Shown one piece after another: positions 34,374 to 42,738 of a stretch of 64,000 nucleotides of DNA. A program made the position numbers and the translations under genes. Source of the stretch: Enterobacter mori LMG 25706 (GTDB lineage Bacteria; Pseudomonadota; Gammaproteobacteria; Enterobacterales; Enterobacteriaceae); contig NZ_GL890775.1 of the NCBI RefSeq assembly GCF_000211415.1, positions 164,894-228,893 of the forward strand, read 5' to 3'. The notes beneath the pieces were generated by a model. That model made no database searches. It worked only from the letters and a program-made list of their open reading frames with translations, and had not been told where the DNA came from. Numbering within the stretch: position 1 is the stretch's first letter; each line of letters begins with the position of its first letter.

Positions 34374-36147
34374 GCTCGGAACAATGTGGCCGACGCTCAA
34401 ACGCCTTCTGGCCTACGGTTCGCCATGGCGTAAACCGCTTTCGGTTGCCGTGCTTCTGCTGTGGATTGCGGCGATTGCCGAAGTCAGCGGCCCCCTGCTT
34501 ATCAGCTATTTCATCGACAATATGGTGGCGAAAAGCTATCTGCCGTGGGGGCTGGTCGCAGGCTTAGGCGTGGCCTACGTTGGGCTACAGTTAACGGCGG
34601 CAGGGCTGCACTATGCCCAGTCGCTGCTCTTTAACCGGGCAGCCGTGGGCGTGGTGCAGCAGCTGCGTACGGATGTCATGGATGCCGCGCTGCGCCAGCC
34701 GCTGAGCGAGTTTGACACCCAGCCGGTCGGGCAGGTGATATCGCGCGTGACCAACGATACTGAAGTGATCCGCGATCTCTACGTCACCGTAGTGGCAACC
34801 GTGTTGCGCAGCGCCGCGCTGATCGGTGCGATGCTGGTCGCCATGTTCAGCCTCGACTGGCGTATGGCGCTGGTGGCGATCACTATCTTCCCGGCGGTGC
34901 TGATCGTGATGGTGATCTACCAGCGCTACAGCACGCCAATTGTTCGCAGGGTGCGCGCTTACCTGGCCGACATCAATGATGGCTTCAATGAAGTGATCAA
35001 CGGCATGAGCGTCATCCAGCAGTTCCGCCAGCAGGCGCGCTTTGGCGAGCGCATGGGCGAAGCCAGCCGTTCGCACTATATGGCGCGTATGCAGACGTTA
35101 CGTCTGGACGGCTTCCTGCTGCGTCCATTGCTTAGCCTGTTCTCGGCGCTGGTCCTCTGTGGCCTGCTGATGCTGTTTGGGCTGACAACGCGTGGAACCA
35201 TTGAGGTTGGGGTGCTATATGCCTTCATCAGCTATCTGGGGCGCCTTAACGAACCCCTGATTGAGCTCACTACCCAGCAATCGATGCTGCAACAGGCGGT
35301 GGTCGCCGGTGAACGCGTGTTCGAGCTAATGGACAGACCGCGTCAGACCTATGGCGATGATGAACGTCCTCTGCAAAGCGGTTCGATTACCTTTGATAAG
35401 GTCTCGTTTGCTTACCGCGATGACCAGCTTGTCTTACAGGACATTAATCTTGAGGTACCGTCGCGCGGCTTCGTGGCGCTGGTGGGGCATACCGGCAGCG
35501 GCAAGAGTCCGCTCGCCAGTCTGTTAATGGGCTACTATCCGTTAACGCAAGGTGAGATCCGCCTCGATGGACGCCCGCTTGCATCACTCAGCCACAATGT
35601 GCTGCGTAAGGGCGTCGCCATGGTGCAACAGGACCCGGTCGTACTGGCCGATACCTTCTACGCTAACGTCACGCTGGGTCGGCCTTTTACCCAGGAACAG
35701 GTCTGGGAGGTGCTGGAGAAAGTGCAGCTGGCCGATCTGGCGCGCGGGTTCAGTGAGGGTATCAATACGAAACTAGGCGAGCAGGGGAATAACCTCTCCG
35801 TAGGGCAGAAACAGCTGCTGGCCCTGGCGCGCGTGCTGATTGAAACGCCGCAGGTGCTGATTCTCGATGAAGCGACGGCCAGCATTGACTCCGGTACCGA
35901 GCAGGCCATCCAGCAGGCGCTGGCCGCTGTTCGGGATCACACCACGCTGGTGGTCATCGCGCATCGCCTCTCAACCATTGTCGATGCCGATACCATCCTG
36001 GTGCTGCATCGTGGACAGGCCGTTGAACGAGGTACGCACAGACAACTGCTGGAAGAGAAAGGACGCTACTGGCAGATGTACCAGCTGCAGCTGGCAGGTG
36101 AAGAGCTGGCAGCCAGCGCGCGCGAAGAAGAGTCGCTGAGCGCCTGA
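34366..36147 (+). CDS. mdlB: MdlB (SmdB), ABC multidrug exporter half-transporter
   Basis: Partner of MdlA. The ATG at 34366 ([15 protein letters not shown]) gives 593 residues, as in E. coli; longer in-frame starts lie within mdlA and are rejected. The membrane domain (about 1-320) is followed by the ATPase domain with signature [10 protein letters not shown] and Walker [11 protein letters not shown] with the catalytic Glu. Walker A reads [12 protein letters not shown]: the residue after the Mg-binding Ser is Pro, where MdlB and nearly all ABC ATPases have Thr (codon CCG instead of ACG). The consensus GK-S core itself is kept, so loss of function is not certain. Confidence 0.93.
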   Translation: MRKLGTMWPTLKRLLAYGSPWRKPLSVAVLLLWIAAIAEVSGPLLISYFIDNMVAKSYLPWGLVAGLGVAYVGLQLTAAGLHYAQSLLFNRAAVGVVQQLRTDVMDAALRQPLSEFDTQPVGQVISRVTNDTEVIRDLYVTVVATVLRSAALIGAMLVAMFSLDWRMALVAITIFPAVLIVMVIYQRYSTPIVRRVRAYLADINDGFNEVINGMSVIQQFRQQARFGERMGEASRSHYMARMQTLRLDGFLLRPLLSLFSALVLCGLLMLFGLTTRGTIEVGVLYAFISYLGRLNEPLIELTTQQSMLQQAVVAGERVFELMDRPRQTYGDDERPLQSGSITFDKVSFAYRDDQLVLQDINLEVPSRGFVALVGHTGSGKSPLASLLMGYYPLTQGEIRLDGRPLASLSHNVLRKGVAMVQQDPVVLADTFYANVTLGRPFTQEQVWEVLEKVQLADLARGFSEGINTKLGEQGNNLSVGQKQLLALARVLIETPQVLILDEATASIDSGTEQAIQQALAAVRDHTTLVVIAHRLSTIVDADTILVLHRGQAVERGTHRQLLEEKGRYWQMYQLQLAGEELAASAREEESLSA

Positions 36148-36299
36148 CGCACCAAAAACAGGCAAGCTGCTAACAGTCATTCCTGTTGGTGCAAAACTGA
36201 AACGCACTGTGCACTGCCATGGTGCGTTTTTTTTCACCCGTTCGGTATTGAACCCCATTCCTGGCTCATCGCCCGCCGTTTTCTCGCTGTTTTCAATTC
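36148..36299 (+). promoter_or_regulatory. Upstream region of glnK with NtrC site
   Basis: TGCACTGCCATGGTGCG at 36210-36226 is a near-perfect NtrC (NRI) site of the TGCACT-N5-TGGTGCA type, about 90 bases upstream of the sigma-54 promoter. A half-site TTGGTGCA lies at 36186-36193. GCACCAAAAACAGG near 36149 pairs with CCTGTTGGTGC near 36182 and may also end mdlB transcription. Confidence 0.75.
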
Positions 36300-36315
36300 T
36301 GGCACACCCCTTGCA
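36300..36315 (+). promoter_or_regulatory. Sigma-54 promoter of glnK-amtB
   Basis: TGGCACACCCCTTGCA: the -24 GG and -12 GC elements with correct spacing to the sigma-54 consensus. It is 54 bases before the glnK ATG. Together with the NtrC site it predicts activation in nitrogen limitation. Confidence 0.9.
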
Positions 36316-36369
36316 ATGTCCCTTACGTGTTAGCTGCGGCCATTACCGAATTCTGACTGGAGGGGATTT

Positions 36370-36708
36370 ATGAAGCTGGTTACGGTTGTAATCAAACCAT
36401 TCAAACTCGAAGACGTACGTGAAGCGTTGTCTTCAATGGGTATTCAGGGACTGACTGTCACCGAAGTGAAAGGCTTTGGTCGTCAGAAGGGTCATGCCGA
36501 GCTTTATCGCGGTGCGGAATACAGCGTGAATTTCCTGCCAAAAGTAAAAATCGATGTCGCGATTGCGGATGACCAGCTTGATGAGGTCATTGATGTCATC
36601 AGCAAAGCGGCCTACACCGGCAAAATTGGCGACGGCAAAATTTTCGTTGCCGAACTGCAGCGCGTCATTCGCATTCGTACCGGCGACTCTGACGAAGCGG
36701 CTCTGTAA
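36370..36708 (+). CDS. glnK: Nitrogen regulatory protein GlnK (PII family)
   Basis: Trimeric PII signal protein that blocks AmtB when nitrogen is sufficient and is uridylylated by GlnD when it is scarce. It has 112 residues. The T-loop reads GFGRQKGHAELYRGAEY, with the modified Tyr at residue 51. The B-loop TGKIGDGKIFV near residue 83 and C-terminal RIRTGD bind ATP, ADP and 2-oxoglutarate. It is the first gene of the glnK-amtB operon, with a consensus sigma-54 promoter. Confidence 0.98.
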   Translation: MKLVTVVIKPFKLEDVREALSSMGIQGLTVTEVKGFGRQKGHAELYRGAEYSVNFLPKVKIDVAIADDQLDEVIDVISKAAYTGKIGDGKIFVAELQRVIRIRTGDSDEAAL

Positions 36709-36743
36709 GTAACTCCTGGCACACAGTGATAGGGATCGAGAAA

Positions 36744-38030
36744 ATGAAGATAGCAACACTCAAAACGGCTCTGGGGTCGCTGGCACTGCTGCCGGGCCTG
36801 GCTCTGGCTGCGCCTGCCGTGGCAGACAAAGCCGATAACGCCTTTATGATGATTAGCACCGCGCTGGTGCTGTTCATGTCAATTCCGGGCATTGCGCTGT
36901 TCTACGGCGGCCTGATCCGCGGCAAGAACGTGCTCTCCATGCTGACGCAAGTTGCGGTAACGTTCGCGCTGGTCTGCGTGCTGTGGGTCGTTTACGGATA
37001 CTCGCTGGCGTTCGGCACGGGCAATGCGTTCTTTGGTAACTTCGACTGGGTGATGCTGAAAAATATCGAGCTGACCGCGCTGATGGGCAGCTTCTATCAG
37101 TACATCCACGTTGCTTTCCAGGGATCGTTTGCCTGCATCACCGTCGGGCTGATTGTGGGTGCGCTTGCTGAGCGTATTCGTTTCTCTGCCGTCCTGATCT
37201 TCGTGGTGGTCTGGCTGACGCTCTCCTATGTGCCTATCGCGCATATGGTATGGGGCGGCGGTCTGCTGGCGAGCCATGGTGCGCTGGACTTTGCGGGCGG
37301 CACCGTTGTACACATCAACGCCGCAGTCGCGGGCCTGGTGGGTGCCTACCTGATTGGCAAACGTGTGGGCTTCGGGAAAGAAGCGTTCAAGCCGCACAAC
37401 CTGCCGATGGTGTTTACCGGTACGGCGATTCTCTACTTTGGCTGGTTTGGCTTCAACGCAGGCTCTGCAAGTGCCGCTAACGAAATCGCCGCGCTGGCCT
37501 TCGTGAACACCGTTGTCGCAACGGCGGGTGCAATCCTCTCCTGGGTCTTTGGCGAGTGGGCCGTTCGCGGTAAACCGTCTCTGCTGGGTGCCTGTTCGGG
37601 TGCTATTGCCGGTCTGGTCGGTATCACACCAGCCTGTGGTTACGTGGGTGTAGGTGGTGCGCTGCTGGTGGGGTTGGTTGCAGGCCTTGCGGGTCTGTGG
37701 GGCGTTACCGCTCTGAAACGTGTTCTGCGCGTTGACGACCCTTGCGATGTATTTGGCGTCCACGGCGTCTGCGGCATTGTCGGCTGTATCATGACCGGGA
37801 TCTTTGCAGCTAAATCACTGGGCGGCGTGGGTTATGCGGAAGGCGTCACCATGGTTCCCCAGGTGCTGGTGCAGTTGGAAAGTATTGCCATCACCGTTGT
37901 GTGGTCTGCTGTCGTGGCCTTTATTGGCTATAAGCTGGCGGACATGACTGTCGGCCTTCGCGTACCGGAAGAGCAGGAACGCGAGGGTCTGGACGTCAAC
38001 AGCCACGGCGAGAATGCGTATAACGCGTAA
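36744..38030 (+). CDS. amtB: Ammonium transporter AmtB
   Basis: Trimeric inner-membrane ammonium channel gated by GlnK. The ATG at 36744 (MKIATLKTALGSLALLPG) gives 428 residues. A cleaved signal peptide ends near residue 22 (LALA-APAV). Eleven membrane helices follow, with the twin pore histidines in AHMVWGGG/GTVVHINAA (near 168) and FGVHGVCGI (near 318) and the Phe gate in QGSFACI. An upstream in-frame GTG is ignored because the signal peptide would be displaced. It lies 35 bases after glnK. Confidence 0.98.
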   Translation: MKIATLKTALGSLALLPGLALAAPAVADKADNAFMMISTALVLFMSIPGIALFYGGLIRGKNVLSMLTQVAVTFALVCVLWVVYGYSLAFGTGNAFFGNFDWVMLKNIELTALMGSFYQYIHVAFQGSFACITVGLIVGALAERIRFSAVLIFVVVWLTLSYVPIAHMVWGGGLLASHGALDFAGGTVVHINAAVAGLVGAYLIGKRVGFGKEAFKPHNLPMVFTGTAILYFGWFGFNAGSASAANEIAALAFVNTVVATAGAILSWVFGEWAVRGKPSLLGACSGAIAGLVGITPACGYVGVGGALLVGLVAGLAGLWGVTALKRVLRVDDPCDVFGVHGVCGIVGCIMTGIFAAKSLGGVGYAEGVTMVPQVLVQLESIAITVVWSAVVAFIGYKLADMTVGLRVPEEQEREGLDVNSHGENAYNA

Positions 38031-38035
38031 TAAAC

Positions 38036-38216
38036 AGCAAAACGGCAACTTCGGTTGCCGTTTTTAGTATGTATTCCCTCTCCCTATGGGAGAGGGGCAG
38101 GGTGAGGGCCATCAGGCCGCATAAGGTTAAAGCAAAAACGGCAACTTCGGTTGCCGTTTTTAGTATGTATTCCCTCTCCCCGTGGGAGAGGGGCAGGGTG
38201 AGGGCATCAGGCCGCA
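38036..38216 (+). repeat. Tandem duplication of terminator plus palindromic repeat
   Basis: Two 86-base copies (38036-38121 and 38131-38216), differing at only a few positions, are separated by nine bases. Each consists of an ACGGCAAC-ttcg-GTTGCCGT hairpin with a T-run and a CCCTCTCC...GGAGAGGG palindrome. The first copy is the amtB terminator; the second lies just before the end of the convergent tesB. Confidence 0.85.
38039..38066 (+). terminator. amtB terminator (first copy)
   Basis: AAAACGGCAAC/GTTGCCGTTTT stem with TTCG loop and T-run, eight bases after the amtB stop. A second identical hairpin lies at 38135-38161. Confidence 0.9.
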
Positions 38217-38221
38217 CAACA

Positions 38222-39082
38222 TCACCCTCGGTTACGCATCACCCCTTCCTGCACCGTCGAGGCGACCAGCACGCCATCCTGCGTATAAAACTCCCCGCGG
38301 ACAAACCCGCGCGCGCTTGATGCCGACGTACTTTCCACGCTGTAGAGCAACCACTCATTCATGTTGAATGGACGGTGGAACCACATCGAGTGGTCGATGG
38401 TGGCGACCTGCATCCCCTTTTCCAGGAACCCCACGCCGTGCGGCTGCAGCGCCACAGGCAGGAAGTTAAAGTCAGACGCATAGCCCAGCAGGTACTGATG
38501 AACGCGGAGATCTTCCGGCACTGTACCGTTGGCACGCATCCAGACCTGAAGTTTCGGTTCTGCAGTGTGGCCTTTCATCGGGTTATGGAATTCAACGGGG
38601 CGGATCTCAAGCGGCTTATCGCAGAGGAACTTCTCCTTTACCTGTGGCGGAAGCAGATGCGCCAGCGCGCGGGCGATATCGGTTTCCGATTTGAGATCGT
38701 CAGGCGAAGGGGCTGGCGGCATCACTTTTTGATGCTCATAGCCCGGTTCAGGCGCCTGGAAAGAGGCGGTCATGTAAAAGATCGGTTTGCCATGTTGAAT
38801 GGCTGCCACGCGGCGAGCACTAAAACTGTTGCCATCTCTCAGCACTTCAACGTCATAGACAATGGGTTTTGCGCTATCGCCAGGGCGCAGGAAGTAACTG
38901 TGAAAGGAGTGCACCAGACGGTCAGTCGGGACGGTTTCCTTGGCTGCATACAGCGCTTGTCCCACGACCTGCCCACCGAAGACCTGGCGTAAACCCAAAT
39001 CTTCGCTCTGTCCGCGAAAGAGTCCTTCCTCAATTTTTTCCAGATTCAGTAATGTCAGCAGATTGTTCAGTGCCTGACTCAT
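38222..39082 (-). CDS. tesB: Acyl-CoA thioesterase II
   Basis: Hydrolyses medium- and long-chain acyl-CoAs to free acids; cytoplasmic double hot-dog fold. The ATG at 39082 ([19 protein letters not shown]) gives 286 residues; four extra upstream codons are not conserved. Catalytic regions are HSMWFHRPF (Asp just before it, near 204), [16 protein letters not shown] (Thr near 228) and [10 protein letters not shown] (Gln near 278). It converges on amtB and is divergent from ybaY. Confidence 0.96.
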   Translation of the reverse strand: MSQALNNLLTLLNLEKIEEGLFRGQSEDLGLRQVFGGQVVGQALYAAKETVPTDRLVHSFHSYFLRPGDSAKPIVYDVEVLRDGNSFSARRVAAIQHGKPIFYMTASFQAPEPGYEHQKVMPPAPSPDDLKSETDIARALAHLLPPQVKEKFLCDKPLEIRPVEFHNPMKGHTAEPKLQVWMRANGTVPEDLRVHQYLLGYASDFNFLPVALQPHGVGFLEKGMQVATIDHSMWFHRPFNMNEWLLYSVESTSASSARGFVRGEFYTQDGVLVASTVQEGVMRNRG

Positions 39083-39285
39083 AGTCGTCCTCAATAAACG
39101 CCGTGGCGAAAGATACGCAGAGTATAACGCAGAAATGAAAGTGGTCCGATGGGTAGATTAGTCTGAATATCGGGGAGAATTCAGGCGTTAATCATTGATT
39201 TGTGCCACACTTGAATACGTCATGTGAATGAAACGACATCGGATGGGATCGATCCCGCTGGTGCATTGATGATAAGGAGACTTCA

Positions 39286-39813
39286 ATGAAACTCGTGCCT
39301 ATGCTAAGTGGTATAGCTATTGCGGTGGCGTTGTCCGCCTGTGCAGGTAAGAGCGCTCAGGTGCCGGTGCCCGCAGCTGACCCGAACGGGATTAATACAC
39401 TTTCACAGCAATCAATTCAGCAGCCAAATGTATCCGGTACAATCTGGATCAAGCAAAGAGTGGCTCTGCCGCCGGATGCGGTATTAACGGTAACGCTGTC
39501 TGATGCTTCACTGGCTGATGCACCGTCGAAAGTGCTGGCGCAGCGTGCGGTTCGCACCGAGGGTAAACAGGCGCCATTTAGCTTCGTACTGCCTTACAAT
39601 CCAGCAGATGTGCAGCCAAATGCGCGTATCCTGCTGAGTGCGGCGGTAACGATCAACGATAAACTGGTCTTTATTACCGACACGGTGCACGAAGCGATTA
39701 ACAACGGTGGAACAAAAGTTGACCTGAATCTGGTCCCGGTGCAGCAAACGGAAGTTCCGCTTGCGCCTCAGACTAACCAGCCGGCCGTCGCAACCCCGCC
39801 TACGCAGCTGTAA
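39286..39813 (+). CDS. ybaY: YbaY, lipoprotein
   Basis: A 175-residue lipoprotein of the YbaY/META-associated type, with unknown function. The signal peptide ends in LSAC with lipid-carrying Cys19, and Ala at +2 favours the outer membrane. The central beta-rich domain (SGTIWIKQRVALPPDAVLTV to VHEAINNGGTKVDLNLVPV) matches the family, and a Pro/Gln-rich tail of about 20 residues follows. AAGGAGAC lies upstream of the ATG. It is slightly shorter than the E. coli protein (about 190 residues). Confidence 0.92.
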   Translation: MKLVPMLSGIAIAVALSACAGKSAQVPVPAADPNGINTLSQQSIQQPNVSGTIWIKQRVALPPDAVLTVTLSDASLADAPSKVLAQRAVRTEGKQAPFSFVLPYNPADVQPNARILLSAAVTINDKLVFITDTVHEAINNGGTKVDLNLVPVQQTEVPLAPQTNQPAVATPPTQL

Positions 39814-39825
39814 TTCCTGCCTTTA

Positions 39826-39847
39826 CCCTCTCCTGCGGGAGAGGGTT
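39826..39847. repeat. CCCTCTCC/GGAGAGGG palindrome between ybaY and atl
   Basis: CCCTCTCC-tgc-GGGAGAGGG hairpin in the 33-base gap between the convergent ybaY and atl. It is the fourth member of the repeat family seen at 5717 and 38075-38205. Confidence 0.65.
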
Positions 39848-40158
39848 CAGTACACCCAACGGTATTTCTGCAAATCGATCTGTCCCGAACCTGACACCTG
39901 CACACCTTCTGACAATAACGCCTGACGCTGGCGCTGCAAATCCGGCCCGGTAAGCGAAATGGCACCGTGACGATTCACTACACGATGCCACGGCAAAGCA
40001 CTTCCTTCCGGGAGCCGCTTCAGAACGCCACCGACCTGACGTGCTGCACGCGGAGAGCCTGCAAGACGCGCTACCTCACCGTAGGTGGTCACAACCCCTT
40101 CCGGGATGGAGGCCACGATTTGCCACACGCGTTGCGGGAAAGAGTCATGTTCGTCCAT
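39847..40158 (-). CDS. atl: Alkyltransferase-like protein (YbaZ)
   Basis: Binds O6-alkylguanine in DNA without transferring the alkyl group and flags lesions for nucleotide excision repair. It has 103 residues, equivalent to the C-terminal domain of O6-alkylguanine transferases. The active-site motif is PWHRVV: Trp replaces the reactive Cys of the PCHRVV motif, the hallmark of ATL proteins. The helix-turn-helix segment with SPRAARQVGGVLKRLPEGS is intact. GGAG lies six bases before the ATG. Confidence 0.95.
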   Translation of the reverse strand: MDEHDSFPQRVWQIVASIPEGVVTTYGEVARLAGSPRAARQVGGVLKRLPEGSALPWHRVVNRHGAISLTGPDLQRQRQALLSEGVQVSGSGQIDLQKYRWVY

Positions 40159-40320
40159 TTATCACTCCAGTGGGTCGTAATGAAGTGTGATGGTAAACGA
40201 AGATGAAGGCGATTGCCGCTTAAGTTTGCGCAATAAACCAGCATCCAGATGCCCATGGCTTGCAATTGACGGGCGGCATAGGGATAATGCGCCAGCGCGT
40301 TGGTTAACAACGCTCTCAAT

Positions 40321-40434
40321 GGGGGCTCTGTTGGTTCTCCCGCAACGCTACTCTGTTCACCAGGTCAGGTCCGGAAGGAAGCAGCCAGGGCAGACGACGT
40401 GTGTGCCGGGATGTAGCTGGCAGGGCCCCCACCC
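40321..40434 (+). ncRNA. ffs: 4.5S RNA, signal recognition particle RNA
   Basis: 114 bases beginning GGGGGCTCTGTTGGTTCTCC and ending GCAGGGCCCCCACCC. The Ffh-binding internal loop and tetraloop region CAGGTCAGGTCCGGAAGGAA is intact, and the 5' GGGGGC pairs with the 3' GCCCCC. It differs from the E. coli RNA at only a few positions. With Ffh it targets membrane proteins to FtsY. Confidence 0.97.
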
Positions 40435-40697
40435 ATTTCTCCCCCCCCCAAAAAAAATCTTCTGCTTTAGATAGCGTTGCTCTCAGGCTATTAATCCTTA
40501 TAGATAAAGTGGTTTTTATAAGCCCGGAAATATATCTTTCATTTAACTGAAATAATATTGTCATAAACCTGTAATAATAGACTGTCATTTTATTATCGGG
40601 TGTCTTTTTTCCGTCATAAGCAAAAAATATATATCTGGATTAGAAAGTTAACTTCGTGTATTAAATTAAACACGTATTCCGAAGGGAAGTGACAATT
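40435..40697. other. AT-rich region between ffs and a small-gene operon
   Basis: It begins with an unusual C9A8-like homopolymer stretch (about 40440-40457), which may act as part of ffs transcript ending. The rest is AT-rich with no gene and should contain the promoter of the next two genes. Confidence 0.5.
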
Positions 40698-40949
40698 ATG
40701 GCTACTGCGGCTTTCAATGTTAAAATTGATGAAGCGCTAAAAGAAAGACTTCGCCACTATGCCGAAGTTAATAATGAGAATCTAAGCGTGACCACAGAGA
40801 AACTGCTGCTGCTGGCGTTTGAAGCAGTAGAAGAGGCGGGAGTATCGGAAGAGGATATTGATAATCAGCATACGGAAGAAGAGAGCGTTTCTCCATTTAC
40901 TCCTAAAGAAATCAAGGCACTACGTAAACTTCTGAAGAAGAGAAAATGA
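40698..40949 (+). CDS. Small ribbon-helix-helix-like protein (unrecognised)
   Basis: I do not recognise this gene by name. From the ATG at 40698 it encodes 83 residues starting MATAAFNVKIDEALKERLRH. The pattern is one short strand (AAFNVKI), a helix (DEALKERLRHYAEVNN) and a second helix (SVTTEKLLLLAFEAVEEA). That is the layout of ribbon-helix-helix DNA-binding proteins and many antitoxins. An acidic linker (SEEDIDNQHTEEESV) and a strongly basic tail (KEIKALRKLLKKRK) follow. An in-frame GTG three codons upstream is an alternative start. The next gene's ATG overlaps its TGA (ATGA). The region is AT-richer than its surroundings, suggesting acquisition. Antitoxin-like regulator is only a hypothesis. 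Confidence 0.75.
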   Translation: MATAAFNVKIDEALKERLRHYAEVNNENLSVTTEKLLLLAFEAVEEAGVSEEDIDNQHTEEESVSPFTPKEIKALRKLLKKRK

Positions 40950-41161
40950 AACAACAACTGTCGACCGCCCATGACTACAAAGAGGCCTGCGATCTGTTGC
41001 GTTCAGGCTATGTTAAACATGTACGTCTTGGCTGGAATGTAGGAAGTGATGAGTTCTTTCGTATTGCGTCTGACTGGTGTGATACCGGCGCAAAAATAAA
41101 GAAAGAGGGTGAAGATTTTGTTATTTCACTGAAAGGTTTCCCGATTCCTCCTCAGCACTAA
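40946..41161 (+). CDS. Small partner protein (unrecognised)
   Basis: A 71-residue protein, MKQQLSTAHDYKEACDLL..., coupled to the preceding gene by an ATGA overlap. I do not recognise its family. It has an N-terminal helix (DYKEACDLLRSGY), then probably strands and a helix (HVRLGWNVG, DEFFRIASDWCDTG, DFVISLKGF). There is no signal peptide or membrane segment. The pairing with a ribbon-helix-helix-like gene placed first is the usual order of antitoxin-toxin operons, but no known toxin motif is visible. A strong terminator follows at 41175-41213. Confidence 0.72.
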   Translation: MKQQLSTAHDYKEACDLLRSGYVKHVRLGWNVGSDEFFRIASDWCDTGAKIKKEGEDFVISLKGFPIPPQH

Positions 41162-41174
41162 TTCCTGATCTGTG

Positions 41175-41213
41175 AAAACAGCTGACTGCCTCTATGACAG
41201 TCAGCTGTTTTTA
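41175..41213. terminator. Strong bidirectional terminator
   Basis: AAAACAGCTGACTG pairs with CAGTCAGCTGTTTT (14 bp) around a nine-base loop, with A and T runs on both sides. It ends the small-gene operon and, on the other strand, yczR. Confidence 0.9.
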
Positions 41214-41230
41214 TTATTTACGAAAAAATT

Positions 41231-42652
41231 TTATACCAGGCTTCGTTTAATCGCGGGCGTGGTTTTGTTCAGGGCGAGCCACAACGGCTTGATTCTCAAT
41301 AACGCTTGCTCGAGTTCTTCCGGTTCAAGTGAGAAAGGCATACGCAAATAGCGATCAAATGCCCCTGAAAGACCGAACCGCGTGCCGGTCCCCATGTTGA
41401 TCCCAATCGTCTCAGCCCGTGCGGCGAGCTGCGTTGCCAGCATCCCCGGCAGTTCAATCCACTACGAAAGCCCGCCTTCGGCTTCATGGAAGGTCCAGTC
41501 CGGGAAATGCTCGCGCAGGAGTTCCCCGCACTTGTTCCGTCGTTCCACCAGCATTTTCCGGCGAGTGGGCAAAAAGGTGTCGCTGTTTTCGATAAGCCAC
41601 AGCGTTGCCAGCTGTTCCAGCAGAGGGGAGCCGAGGTCCAGCGTATCGCGCGCCTGAGCGAGCGCCGAGATGGTGCGTGAAGAGGCGCGGATCCAGCCGA
41701 GACGCAGGCCACCCCAGAAGCTTTTCCCGGCAGAGCCCAGCGTAATCACCGCCGCCCCAGGATTAAACGCTGCCAGAGGGGGCGGCGGCGGCGCATCAAA
41801 CCAGAGATCGAGCATGGTTTCGTCCACGACCAGCGTGGTACGAGTCCGCGCGGCGATGTCGGTGATCGTCTGACGCGTTGCAGCGTCCATACAGCGTCCC
41901 GTTGGATTATGAAAATCCGGCATCAGGTAGGCCAGGCGCGGGGACGTTTGGGCAAGCGTTGCCGCGAAACCGTCGGTATCCCAGCCGCTTTCAGGCAGTG
42001 ATACGCCTACCGGTCGGCAGAGTGCCCCCTGAATAGCGGCGATCGCCAGCGGGTAGGTTGGATGGTCGACGACGATGCGATCGCCTGGCCCGGTCATCAT
42101 GCGCAATACCAGCGCAAAGCCGCTGACGGCACCATTTACGACCATCACTTCGTCTGCCCGCGTTGGCAGCCCGCGCGCGGTATAGCGTGCGGCAATGGCT
42201 TCCCGCAGCGCGGGCAACCCGAGCTGGTCATAGCCCGTCAGCGCAAGGTGCTGGGTAATCGCCGTCAGCGCATGGGTATACGCCTGATGGATTTCGGGCC
42301 CGGCGTTGAGTGCGGCGGTGGACAGGTCCAGCGCCGCGCTGGCCGCGGAAAGCGTCGGTACCGCGCGGGTATCCGGCAGGATCACGCGTGAGCCGCTGCC
42401 GTGGCGACTTTCCAGATAACCCTCTTCCCGCAGATGGGCGAGCGCGCTGCCAACGGTGGTTCGGCTGACGTTTAGCGTACTGGCTAATTCCCTCTCACCC
42501 GGTAGCCGCGTATTCAGCGCCAGTCTGCCATCCAGAATAAGCAGACGTAACGCATCGGCCAGCTGACGCCACAGCGGCGTACGCGATGAGGATTGTTGCC
42601 AGTGGCCTAAAAGACGTGCCAGAGACTGGCTTCCGAAACGACGAGATGACAT
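41231..42652 (-). pseudogene. yczR: YczR, MocR-family (GntR/aminotransferase) regulator interrupted by an amber codon
   Basis: MocR regulators fuse a GntR winged helix to a fold-type I aminotransferase-like PLP domain. Here the winged helix (PLWRQLADALRLLILDGRL to VSRTTVGSALAHLREEGYLE) and most of the PLP domain are intact, including the lysine in LGSAGKSFWGGLRLGW. At 41464-41462 the codon after GGLS is TAG (often Leu in relatives), followed by WIELPGMLATQLAARAE and 70 further in-frame residues to a TAA at 41231. One base change explains it. If read as a stop, about 76 C-terminal residues are lost. The start at 42652 is tentative; ATG 42688 is possible. It is divergent from yczE, its usual target. 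Confidence 0.85.
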
Positions 42653-42657
42653 ATGCA

Positions 42658-42679
42658 GTCCACTATTTAGAAACTGGAC
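42658..42679. promoter_or_regulatory. Candidate YczR operator
   Basis: GTCCA and TGGAC half-sites separated by 12 bases lie between divergent yczR and yczE. The placement fits an autoregulatory operator, but the motif is not verified. Confidence 0.35.
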
Positions 42680-42738
42680 ATTAATCATAGAGCCATTTTG
42701 ACCCAATATGAAACTCTGGTTCACTGGAGAAGATAAAA

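Noticed and set aside
40440-40457. C and A homopolymer run after ffs as an assembly error
   Set aside because: Noted as odd, but it lies outside any coding frame and nothing in the sequence decides whether it is real.
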